From RGIG1995 sp045652425 (GTDB lineage: Bacteria; Bacillota; Clostridia; Oscillospirales; CAG-272), in the NCBI GenBank assembly GCA_045652425.1, contig JAZRUG010000030.1:1-13350 (forward strand): 13,350 nucleotides of DNA, written 5' to 3'. Below the pieces are notes generated by a model. It saw only the letters and a program-made list of their open reading frames with translations. It had not been told where the DNA came from and ran no database searches. Position 1 is the stretch's first letter; each line of letters begins with the position of its first letter. This document shows, piece after piece, positions 1-5,768 of this stretch. Position numbers and translations under genes: made by a program.

Positions 1-162
1 GGTTTGTGCGAACTTAATTATATGGTCATCCTGAGCGAAGGCAGTGTTAACTGCCGAAGTCGAAGGATCCCATTATCTGTGCACAATAATTATGGGATTT
101 CTCGATTCCGCTTCCTTCGGTCGCTCCACTCGAAATGACCACTGAATTATATTCGTACAAAC
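1..162 (+). repeat. R1 palindromic repeat, copy 1
   Basis: This is a short non-coding element with nested inverted repeats. The outer arms are GTTTGTGCGAAC at 2-13 and its near-complement at 151-162. The inner arms begin GGTCATCCTGAG at 24 and end CGAAATGACC at 140. A small internal hairpin (GGCAGT, loop GTTA, ACTGCC) lies at 40-55. A second copy in the opposite orientation, clearly similar along its whole length, lies at 5448-5613. The CTGAGCGAAG and CGAAGGATCCC blocks look like a dispersed repeat common in uncultured Clostridia and other bacteria; that is recall, not a search. No ORF in it looks real. Left-edge sequence may continue outside the window. Confidence 0.8.
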
Positions 163-189
163 TTATGTTCCTAATAAATCCCTGTTTTC

Positions 190-234
190 AAAGTTTTTGG
201 TGGAGTCAAGAGGCGCTTTTTTCAAAAAGCAGCC
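190..234 (-). repeat. R3 hairpin repeat, copy 1 (diverged)
   Basis: This is the most diverged of three copies of a 42-45 base repeat; the others are at 2170-2211 and 5719-5760. Shared parts are AAAGTTTTTG, then GG, then a hairpin whose arms meet at TTTTTTCAAAAAG. It lies about 50 bases beyond the hairpin terminator of the minus-strand DUF6062 gene, so it is further from a stop codon than the other two copies. Nothing else recognisable lies in 235-276 apart from a GC-rich palindrome (GGGCGCCGCCC) near 250. Confidence 0.6.
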
Positions 235-276
235 TTTTGTCAGGTTTTAGGGCGCCGCCCGGACCTTTCTATCCTT

Positions 277-305
277 AAAAAACAAAAGCCCAAAAGGGCT
301 TTTGT
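277..305 (-). terminator. Rho-independent terminator of the DUF6062 gene
   Basis: A perfect 10-bp stem (282-291 with 296-305, loop 292-295) is followed on the minus strand by a run of six T (282 down to 277). It begins 4 bases after the DUF6062 stop codon, the expected place and orientation for a factor-independent terminator. Confidence 0.9.
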
Positions 306-308
306 AAA

Positions 309-989
309 TTATTCGGTTTCAGTCAAACTGCCGGTCAAGAACTTAATAGCTCTTTCGGGGGCGTTTTTCGCGTTACCCCAAGGCTCTTCGTCGTAGCGGT
401 AGTCAAACTTTTTACAGAACCAGCTAACATCTGCGCTGAGTTCGGTGAGATACGTCTCATTAACTTTTGAAACAAGTCTTTCAAAGTCTGCATATTTCTT
501 TCTGTTAAGTTCATTTTTACCTGCAGTTAAGAATTTATGATAATGATTCAAGCAGAAATATGATTGATTTTTAATCTTTTCTTCAAAGGCTCTGTCGGTA
601 TCGTAAAGCCAAGCGGCAGTTTCGAACATTCTTTCGATATGGTAGTCGATGCGTGAGCATATATAACAACTGTCGTTTATCTTTTCGACTTTTTTCATAG
701 CGCCGAAGCCTTTGGATTCTTTTGCTACGTGAGCCAAGTGGCTTTCGAGCATAAGAGCAAGACCGAGTCTGTTCTTGCGTTTCATCATCATAGAAAAGTG
801 CTTATCGCAGAATCCCATTTCGTTCGTCTTAATACGAACGTCTGGCTCCATCATAGATGCGCCGAGAATAAGGTCAAGCTCGTTTTCCTGCACCTTTCTG
901 AACATCTCGCAGAAAGGACAGCCCTTTGTTTTATCCTCCATACAGGCGTCAAACGCCTCGTTAACGGGTATAGTATATATTTTTTCCAT
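309..989 (-). CDS. DUF6062 family protein
   Basis: This 226-residue cytoplasmic protein matches my recollection of DUF6062, a family of unknown function widespread in Clostridia. Characteristic blocks are an N-terminal YTIPVNEAF, the central RLGLALMLESH, and a C-terminal WFCKKFDYRY...EPWGNAK (190-207). It has two Cys/His units in the same arrangement: C24-x2-C27 with C61-x2-H64, and C108-x2-C111 with C146-x2-H149. These are plausible metal sites, but metal binding is inferred. No signal peptide or membrane segment is visible. The ATG at 989 is preceded by AAGGGGAA and by a promoter at 1022-1050. It is divergent from ogg and ends in a strong terminator, so it is probably monocistronic. Some databases may carry misleading transporter names for this family; nothing here supports them. 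Confidence 0.8.
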   Translation of the reverse strand: MEKIYTIPVNEAFDACMEDKTKGCPFCEMFRKVQENELDLILGASMMEPDVRIKTNEMGFCDKHFSMMMKRKNRLGLALMLESHLAHVAKESKGFGAMKKVEKINDSCYICSRIDYHIERMFETAAWLYDTDRAFEEKIKNQSYFCLNHYHKFLTAGKNELNRKKYADFERLVSKVNETYLTELSADVSWFCKKFDYRYDEEPWGNAKNAPERAIKFLTGSLTETE

Positions 990-1021
990 AACAGAAATTC
1001 CCCTTTGTTATCGTTTGTATC

Positions 1022-1050
1022 ATTATACCATTTAACAAAAGAATACACAA
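1022..1050 (-). promoter_or_regulatory. Putative sigma-A promoter of the DUF6062 gene
   Basis: On the minus strand there is a perfect TATAAT -10 box (1027-1022), a 17-base spacer and a weak TTGTGT -35 box (1050-1045). The predicted start near 1015 gives a leader of about 25 bases that carries the AAGGGGAA ribosome-binding site. No convincing plus-strand promoter for ogg was found in the same 86-base gap. Confidence 0.6.
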
Positions 1051-1075
1051 TAGTTTTTATAAAAAGGATTTGTAA

Positions 1076-1915
1076 ATGTTTAGTGTAACGGAAAAAGAAA
1101 ATTACATAGAAATAACAGGACTTGACCGTTTTTCAATAGACAAAATATTTGACTGCGGTCAATGTTTTCGCTTTGATCCCGTCGGTAACGGAATTGAGGG
1201 CGTCGCATATGGAAAAGTGCTTCGCTTTGAGCAGGAAAGTCTTGATAAAGTTAAAATATTCGGTATAACAAAGTCAGAATTTGATGAAAGGTTTTGCCGT
1301 TATCTTGCGCTTGACGAGGATTATTCTGCGGTTGACAGCGACATTATAACAAGACTTAATAATGACGAAACGATAAAAAAGGCTATTGAATACGGAAGCG
1401 GTATCCGTATATTGCGCCAAGACCGATGGGAAGCCCTTTGCTCGTTTATTATCTCGCAAAACAACAATATTCCGAGAATAAAAAAGATTATTGAAAATAT
1501 GAGCCGCGAGTTCGGTGAAAAGATTGACGAAACACACTACGCTTTTCCCAGCGCTGAAGCTCTTTATAATGCCGGTGTTGACAAGATATTTGAGCTAAAA
1601 ACCGGATTTCGTGCAAAGTATATTTACGATGCGGCAGAAAAGGTCGTAACCGGAAAAATTAACCTTTTAGCTATTGACAAAATGACAACTGACGAAGCCT
1701 TGGAATATCTTATGCAAATAAAGGGTGTCGGACTCAAGGTTGCATCGTGCGCTCTTCTCTTTGGCTTCAATAAGACTGATGCTTTTCCCGTTGACGTTTG
1801 GGTAAAAAGAGTGCTTGAAAAATATTACCCCGACGGACTTGATTTGACTAATCTCGGTGCCTATGCCGGTATGATTCAGCAGTATTTGTTTTATTATGAA
1901 AGATATAATAAATAA
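1076..1915 (+). CDS. ogg: 8-oxoguanine DNA glycosylase (OGG1-type, HhH-GPD)
   Basis: This 279-residue base-excision repair enzyme removes 8-oxoguanine from DNA and, in this family, usually nicks the abasic site with a lysine nucleophile. The N-terminal domain carries CGQCFRF (27-33), as in bacterial OGG1 relatives. ISQNNNIPRI (126-135) corresponds to the NNN DNA-contact loop. GFRAKYI (177-183) is also typical. The helix-hairpin-helix is GVGLK with catalytic K221, and the conserved aspartate is D240 in PVDVW. All key residues are present and the length is normal. The ATG at 1076 has AAAGGA upstream. It is the only plus-strand protein gene here, divergent from DUF6062, and is closed by a terminator at its stop codon. 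Assignment is firm at family level. Confidence 0.92.
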   Translation: MFSVTEKENYIEITGLDRFSIDKIFDCGQCFRFDPVGNGIEGVAYGKVLRFEQESLDKVKIFGITKSEFDERFCRYLALDEDYSAVDSDIITRLNNDETIKKAIEYGSGIRILRQDRWEALCSFIISQNNNIPRIKKIIENMSREFGEKIDETHYAFPSAEALYNAGVDKIFELKTGFRAKYIYDAAEKVVTGKINLLAIDKMTTDEALEYLMQIKGVGLKVASCALLFGFNKTDAFPVDVWVKRVLEKYYPDGLDLTNLGAYAGMIQQYLFYYERYNK

Positions 1916-1940
1916 AAAAATCCTCGTCAGAGGATTTTTT
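1915..1940 (+). terminator. Rho-independent terminator of ogg
   Basis: The stem ATCCTC/GAGGAT (1920-1925 with 1930-1935, loop GTCA) is extended by A:T pairs on both sides and followed by a T run to 1940. It overlaps the last base of the ogg stop codon. The flanking A and T runs could also let it work on the minus strand. Confidence 0.88.
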
Positions 1941-1956
1941 GTTTTAGTATTCGGCT

Positions 1957-2016
1957 CCTACTTTCTTTAAGGAAGAAAGTAGGCAAAGAACCTTGCCTCT
2001 CTGGTTTGAGCGAACA
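1957..2016 (+). repeat. R2 repeat, copy 1
   Basis: The element begins with an 11-bp hairpin (CCTACTTTCTT at 1957-1967 with its complement at 1973-1983), continues GCAAAGAACCTTGCC, and ends in a GGTTTGAGCGAACA module. The same order of parts recurs at 2065-2129 and 5401-5460. No T run follows the hairpin, so it is not an obvious intrinsic terminator. It lies in the gene-free stretch 1941-2216. Confidence 0.7.
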
Positions 2017-2064
2017 TTGTAAGCCTCGTCTTACGGGAGAGGTGGCGGCGAAGTCGACGGAGAG
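2017..2064 (+). repeat. GA-rich palindromic repeat between two R2 copies
   Basis: The stretch contains a small hairpin (GTAAG...CTTAC, about 2019-2034), then GGGAGAGGTGGC, GGCGAAGTCGACGGAGAGG. The AGAGGTGGC...GCGAAG...GACGGAGAGG pattern resembles a dispersed palindromic repeat I associate with Oscillospiraceae genomes. It occurs once here, so the repeat call rests on recall. Confidence 0.4.
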
Positions 2065-2129
2065 GACTTTCTTTTGAGGAAAGAAAGTAAGCAAAGAAAC
2101 CTTGCCTTGCTTGGTTTATGCATACAACA
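2065..2129 (+). repeat. R2 repeat, copy 2
   Basis: This is a direct repeat of the element at 1957-2016. It has the hairpin ACTTTCTTT (2066-2074) with AAAGAAAGT (2080-2088), then GCAAAGAAACCTTGCC and the closing module GGTTTATGCATACAACA. The differences between copies are scattered, as expected for old insertions and not a recent tandem duplication. Confidence 0.7.
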
Positions 2130-2143
2130 TTTGTTATATTATA

Positions 2144-2169
2144 GCGGAGGGGAATCCCCTCCGCTTTTT
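2144..2169 (+). terminator. Strong GC-rich hairpin with T run (plus strand)
   Basis: The arms GCGGAGGGGA (2144-2153) and TCCCCTCCGC (2155-2164) pair perfectly and are followed by five T on the plus strand. It would stop plus-strand transcripts that escape the ogg terminator before they run antisense into mnmE. On the minus strand no T run follows, so it is directional. Confidence 0.65.
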
Positions 2170-2211
2170 AAAGTTTTTGAGGGTATGGGAACTTTTTTCA
2201 AAAAGTTCCCA
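2170..2211 (-). repeat. R3 hairpin repeat, copy 2, at the mnmE 3' end
   Basis: The inverted repeat TGGGAACTTTTT (2186-2197) with its complement at 2200-2211 starts 5 bases after the mnmE stop codon in the direction of transcription. A conserved tail, read AAAGTTTTTGAGGG on the plus strand, is shared with the copy at 5719-5760. The position suggests 3'-end formation or RNA protection. There is no U run right after the stem, so intrinsic termination is not certain. Confidence 0.65.
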
Positions 2212-2216
2212 TAGAT

Positions 2217-3590
2217 CTACTTTCCAACACAAAATCTGCCGAATATGTTGTGCACCACGTCTTCGGTAACTTTTCGTCCGTCGAGGTTGCCGAGTTCGGA
2301 CAGTGCAAGTTCAAGCTCCATTCCTGCTATATCCTGCGTAAAGCCTTCATTTAAGGCTGAAAGAGCGTTATCAATATGGGTTACGGAGTTTACAACAGAT
2401 GCAAACTGTCGGGCGTTTGTTACAACGCATGCAGATGAATATTCTATCTCGCCGTCAATGTATATCTTTTCAATAAGCTCAACAAGTTCCGTCTTTCCGT
2501 TATTCTCTTTTGCGGAAATGCCTACAACGTAGGGGGTTATATTTTCAAATTGCTTTTTGTCAAGTTTTGTTCCCACGTCATTTTTATTTAGTACAACTAT
2601 AATCGTCTTATCTTCTAATGCTTTCAGCTGTTTTATAACTTCCATATCTTCGTTATCAAGCTCCGAAGAGCCATCAAAAACAGCCAAAACAAGCTCTGCG
2701 TTCTTCACTTTCGCAATAGCTCTCTGAACGCCTATTTCCTCGACCTCATCGTTTGCGGTATGGATTCCTGCGGTATCGCAAAGGCGGAGTAAAACTCTGC
2801 CTGCAGATACCGTCTCTTCAACGGTATCGCGCGTTGTACCCGCAATAGGTGTAACTATCGCTCTGTCTTCACCGAGAAGCATATTTAAAAGCGAAGATTT
2901 ACCCGTGTTGGGCTTACCCGCAATAACCGTATTTAAGCCTTCGCATACAGCTCTGCCCGTCTTGTAGGTTTTTTTTAGGTCATCAAGGCGTTTTTTTATG
3001 CCGTCGAGTCCCGATTTCATATCGCTTATTGATATATCGGTCAAATCCTCATCGGGATAGTCAATATATGCATATATACTGCTTACTATAGTCATAAGCT
3101 CTGAATATATTTCGTTTACTCTTTTCGACAAGCGCCCATCAGCTTGAGAAGCCGCCAAAGCCACTTTAGACTCACTTTGCGCATCGATGAGGTCAATTAC
3201 TGCCTCGGCTTGTGAAAGTCCCATTTTGCCCGACAGAAACGCCCTCTGGGTGAATTCTCCGGGGCCCGCAGGTGTAGCACCTGCCAAAAACGTTGCTTCA
3301 AGTACCATTTGGGACAGCAATATACCGCCGTGGCAATGTATCTCTGCCGAATCTTCGCCGGTATATGATTTAGGGCTCTTGAAATAAACAGCCATACCTC
3401 TGTCAATAAGTTTATCTTCTTTATAGATATTGCCGTACACGAGTGTATTGGGGGCAAAATCTTCTATAGATTTATTTCCTGACGGCTTAAATACTTTATT
3501 CAAAATATTAATTGCATTGTCGCCCGACAGTCTTATAACTGCTATACCGCCTTTACCAAAGGCGGTAGATATTGCGGATATCGTACTCAT
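2217..3590 (-). CDS. mnmE: tRNA modification GTPase MnmE
   Basis: This 457-residue, full-length MnmE acts with MnmG to install the (carboxymethyl)aminomethyl group at C5 of the wobble uridine in certain tRNAs, using GTP, a methylene-tetrahydrofolate-derived carbon and FAD. The N-terminal TrmE domain (about 1-118) starts with STISAISTAFGKGGIAVIRLSG-like sequence. The G domain lies inside the helical domain: GKPNTGKS (225-232), GTTRDT (251-256), DTAG (272-275), NKND (335-338). The C-terminal catalytic motif is FCVGK (453-457), a conservative form of FCIGK. It starts 21 bases after the ABC exporter stop codon with only a weak AAAAGAG ribosome-binding site, so it is probably cotranscribed. mnmG and the usual rnpA/yidC/jag neighbours are absent from the window. 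Confidence 0.97.
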   Translation of the reverse strand: MSTISAISTAFGKGGIAVIRLSGDNAINILNKVFKPSGNKSIEDFAPNTLVYGNIYKEDKLIDRGMAVYFKSPKSYTGEDSAEIHCHGGILLSQMVLEATFLAGATPAGPGEFTQRAFLSGKMGLSQAEAVIDLIDAQSESKVALAASQADGRLSKRVNEIYSELMTIVSSIYAYIDYPDEDLTDISISDMKSGLDGIKKRLDDLKKTYKTGRAVCEGLNTVIAGKPNTGKSSLLNMLLGEDRAIVTPIAGTTRDTVEETVSAGRVLLRLCDTAGIHTANDEVEEIGVQRAIAKVKNAELVLAVFDGSSELDNEDMEVIKQLKALEDKTIIVVLNKNDVGTKLDKKQFENITPYVVGISAKENNGKTELVELIEKIYIDGEIEYSSACVVTNARQFASVVNSVTHIDNALSALNEGFTQDIAGMELELALSELGNLDGRKVTEDVVHNIFGRFCVGK

Positions 3591-3611
3591 TTTTGTAAAC
3601 TCTTTTCTTTT

Positions 3612-5330
3612 TTAAGCATTCTGTCTGAACTGCAGTTTATAAAGGTCAGAATAAATGCCGTTATTATTTAGAAGTGTATTATGGTCGCCCTGTTCTACTA
3701 TTTTACCCGCAGAAATAACAGCTATTTCATCGGCGTTCTTTATTGTAGAAAGTCTGTGAGCCACAACAATGGTAGTTCTTCCCTTGCAAAGCTCGTCAAG
3801 CGCCTGTTGGATAAGTATTTCGGTCGTGTTGTCGAGTGCGCTCGTCGCCTCGTCAAGTATAAGTATGGGCGGATTTTTGAGGAATACGCGGGCAATGCAA
3901 AGTCTTTGCTTCTGACCGCCCGAAAGTCTTACGCCTCGTTCGCCTACAACGGTATCGTAACCCTCTTCAAGACTCATAATATAATCGTGGATATTCGCCC
4001 TCTTCGCAGCTTCGATAACTTCTTCTTCGGTCGCGTCAAGTCTGCCGTATAAAATATTATCGCGCATACTTGCATTGAAAAGGTATATATCCTGCTGAAC
4101 TATGCCTATATTTCTTCGGAGAGATTCAAATGTAATATTCTTTATATTTATACCGTCAACAAGTATTTCTCCCTCTTCTACCTTATAGAAGTTGGGTATA
4201 AGGTGGCATATAGTCGTTTTACCGCCGCCGCTTGGACCGACAAGGGCAAAGGTCTTACCTTTTTCTATTTTGAGATCAATGTTGTTAAGAACTTCTTTTT
4301 CGGTATTGTATCCGTAAGAAACGTTTTTAAATTCGATATGTCCGTCAAGTCTGTCAACCGTTTTTGCATCAGGGGACTGTTCTTCGGGCTGTGTATCTAT
4401 TATTTCAAGGAAACGTTCAAAACCGGTAACGCCGTTTTGATATTGTTCCATAAATCTTATAAGCGTGTTTACAGGATTTAAAAAGAGGTTGATAGACACA
4501 ACAAATGCGGAATAGTCAGCAAAGTTTATTTCACCGTTATACATAAACAGACCGCCGGCGATGAGTATGGCAACGTTAAATATGTCCGTAACAAAGGTGG
4601 TCATAGAGTGAAATTCGCCCATAGCCTTGTATGCCTTGCGTCTTGCTTCCTGGAATTGACAATTTCCCTCTTCAAACTTCTCCTTTTCCTTTTCGGCATT
4701 GGTAAACGCCTTCGTAACTCTGATACCCGAAACCGAACTTTCTACAGAGGCGTTTATTACGCCGACGGCTTGTCTGCTTTCCATAAATGCGTTACGCATC
4801 TTTTCTCTGGTTTTAATTGAAACTATTACGAGCAGAGGAACGCAAAGGAATATTATAAGAGCAAGCCATACGTTGATAGATATAAGGTATGCAAAAGATA
4901 TAACAACTGAAACTGTGGATATAATAACGTTTTCGGGGCCGTGATGCGCAAGCTCGCTTACGTCGTTAAGGTCGCTGGTCATACGCGTCATAATCTTACC
5001 TGTTTCGTGATTGTCGTAGAAAGAGAAAGGAAGTTTTTGTAGGTGTGTGAAAAGTTCGCTTCTCATCTGCGCCTGCATTCTGACACCCATAATGTGTCCC
5101 TGATACTGAATAAAGAAATTCAGTCCCATTCTTACGGCATACAGAAAGAATAACGATACACCGAAAATGATAATCATTCTGTAGTTTCTATTCGGTATTA
5201 AATCGTTGAGCATCGTTCTGGTAACCATAGGGTATATGATACCGACTAACGACACCAAAAGCGATGCGCCCATATCCAAAGTAAATATCTTTTTGTGGGG
5301 CTTGTAATAAGCCAAAAATCGTTTTAACAA
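3612..5330 (-). CDS. ABC exporter, fused membrane and ATPase domains
   Basis: This 572-residue ABC half-transporter probably works as a homodimer or with a partner. The membrane domain (about 1-310) has around six hydrophobic segments, near 15-38, 52-75, 134-152, 153-171, 247-264 and 270-290. The ATPase domain has Walker A GPSGGGKT (365-372), Q-loop Q412, signature LSGGQ (469-473), Walker B ILILDE (489-494), D-loop SALD (497-500) and H-loop H525, all intact. The substrate cannot be told; relatives export lipids, peptides or drugs. The frame stays open upstream to 5591, but those 87 codons are repeat sequence. The TTG at 5330 has AAAGGAG nine bases upstream and yields the family-like start LLKRFLAYYKPHKK. 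A TTG at 5339 abuts the Shine-Dalgarno and is less likely. No partner transporter gene is adjacent. Confidence 0.9.
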   Translation of the reverse strand: MLKRFLAYYKPHKKIFTLDMGASLLVSLVGIIYPMVTRTMLNDLIPNRNYRMIIIFGVSLFFLYAVRMGLNFFIQYQGHIMGVRMQAQMRSELFTHLQKLPFSFYDNHETGKIMTRMTSDLNDVSELAHHGPENVIISTVSVVISFAYLISINVWLALIIFLCVPLLVIVSIKTREKMRNAFMESRQAVGVINASVESSVSGIRVTKAFTNAEKEKEKFEEGNCQFQEARRKAYKAMGEFHSMTTFVTDIFNVAILIAGGLFMYNGEINFADYSAFVVSINLFLNPVNTLIRFMEQYQNGVTGFERFLEIIDTQPEEQSPDAKTVDRLDGHIEFKNVSYGYNTEKEVLNNIDLKIEKGKTFALVGPSGGGKTTICHLIPNFYKVEEGEILVDGINIKNITFESLRRNIGIVQQDIYLFNASMRDNILYGRLDATEEEVIEAAKRANIHDYIMSLEEGYDTVVGERGVRLSGGQKQRLCIARVFLKNPPILILDEATSALDNTTEILIQQALDELCKGRTTIVVAHRLSTIKNADEIAVISAGKIVEQGDHNTLLNNNGIYSDLYKLQFRQNA

Positions 5331-5339
5331 TTCTTTCAA

Positions 5340-5346
5340 CTCCTTT
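5340..5346 (-). promoter_or_regulatory. Ribosome-binding site that fixes the ABC exporter start
   Basis: AAAGGAG on the minus strand lies 9 bases upstream of the TTG at 5330. No comparable site precedes the ATG at 5591, which lies inside repeat R1. The site therefore decides for the shorter protein. Confidence 0.75.
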
Positions 5347-5400
5347 GTGCAAAACACACACCATATTTTACAAAAAAAATATGAATACAATATGAACTTA

Positions 5401-5460
5401 CCTACTTTCTTTGAGGAAGAAAGTAGGCAAAGAACCTTTTGATAACGGGTTTGTGCAAAC
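5401..5460 (+). repeat. R2 repeat, copy 3
   Basis: The hairpin CCTACTTTCTT (5401-5411) pairs with 5417-5427, then come GCAAAGAACCTT and the closing GGTTTGTGCAAAC module (5448-5460). This last module doubles as the left outer arm of the adjoining R1 copy, so the two repeat families share an end. It lies upstream of the ABC exporter in the gene-free stretch 5331-5768. Confidence 0.7.
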
Positions 5461-5613
5461 AATATTACGTAGGTCATTCTGAGTGGAGCGACCGAATGGG
5501 CGCGGAATCGAAGAATCCCGTAATTGTAGCGTAGAAATAATGGGATCCTTCGACTACGGCGGTTAATACCGCCTTCGCTCAGGATGACCATATTTTATTT
5601 TCTGCACAAATCC
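5448..5613 (-). repeat. R1 palindromic repeat, copy 2 (inverted relative to copy 1)
   Basis: The reverse complement of this stretch aligns along its length with 1-162. Outer arms are GGTTTGTGCAAAC (5448-5460) and TGCACAAATCC (5603-5613); the inner palindrome runs 5472-5589. The internal hairpin GGCGGT/ACCGCC (5558-5563 with 5568-5573) differs from copy 1 by a paired A-T to G-C change. The copy reads through as false protein sequence in the upstream extension of the ABC exporter frame. Confidence 0.8.
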
Positions 5614-5622
5614 AATACTCAA

Positions 5623-5689
5623 GCTTTCTGCGAAAGAAAGCGGGAAGAAAGCAGGCTGTGAAGAAACAAATAAAAAGGTTTGTGCAAAC
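5623..5689 (+). repeat. R2 repeat, copy 4 (degenerate)
   Basis: The stretch keeps the R2 order: a GCTTTCT...AGAAAGC hairpin (5623-5641), a second AAGAAAGCAGGC, GAAGAAAC, and the closing GGTTTGTGCAAAC (5677-5689). It looks decayed or partly duplicated internally. The closing module forms an inverted pair with ACACAAACCC at 5701-5710. Confidence 0.5.
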
Positions 5690-5718
5690 ATAAAAGTTTT
5701 ACACAAACCCATTATTTT

Positions 5719-5760
5719 AAAGTTTTTGAAGGTTTGGAAACTTTTTTCAAAAAGTTTCCA
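5719..5760 (-). repeat. R3 hairpin repeat, copy 3, at the aminotransferase 3' end
   Basis: TGGAAACTTTTT (5735-5746) pairs with 5749-5760, 8 bases after the aminotransferase stop codon in the transcribed direction. The flanking AAAGTTTTTGAAGGTT tail matches copy 2. The base of the stem differs from copy 2 in a paired way (GGAAAC/GTTTCC against GGGAAC/GTTCCC), consistent with selection for the hairpin. Confidence 0.65.
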
Positions 5761-5768
5761 TGCAACTC

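Noticed and set aside
1005..1038. Rex operator in the DUF6062/ogg gap (TTGTTA ... TTAACAA halves)
   Set aside because: The half-sites are about 20 bases apart, whereas a Rex box needs close, symmetric halves. No proper Rex box was found in the rex leader either.
2138..2143. TATAAT on the minus strand upstream of the ogg end
   Set aside because: There is no -35 at proper distance and no minus-strand gene just downstream; it would only give antisense RNA to ogg.
1..5768. Insertion sequence or transposon suggested by the inverted repeats
   Set aside because: No transposase or integrase is encoded and the enclosed genes are core functions. The repeats look like small non-autonomous elements.
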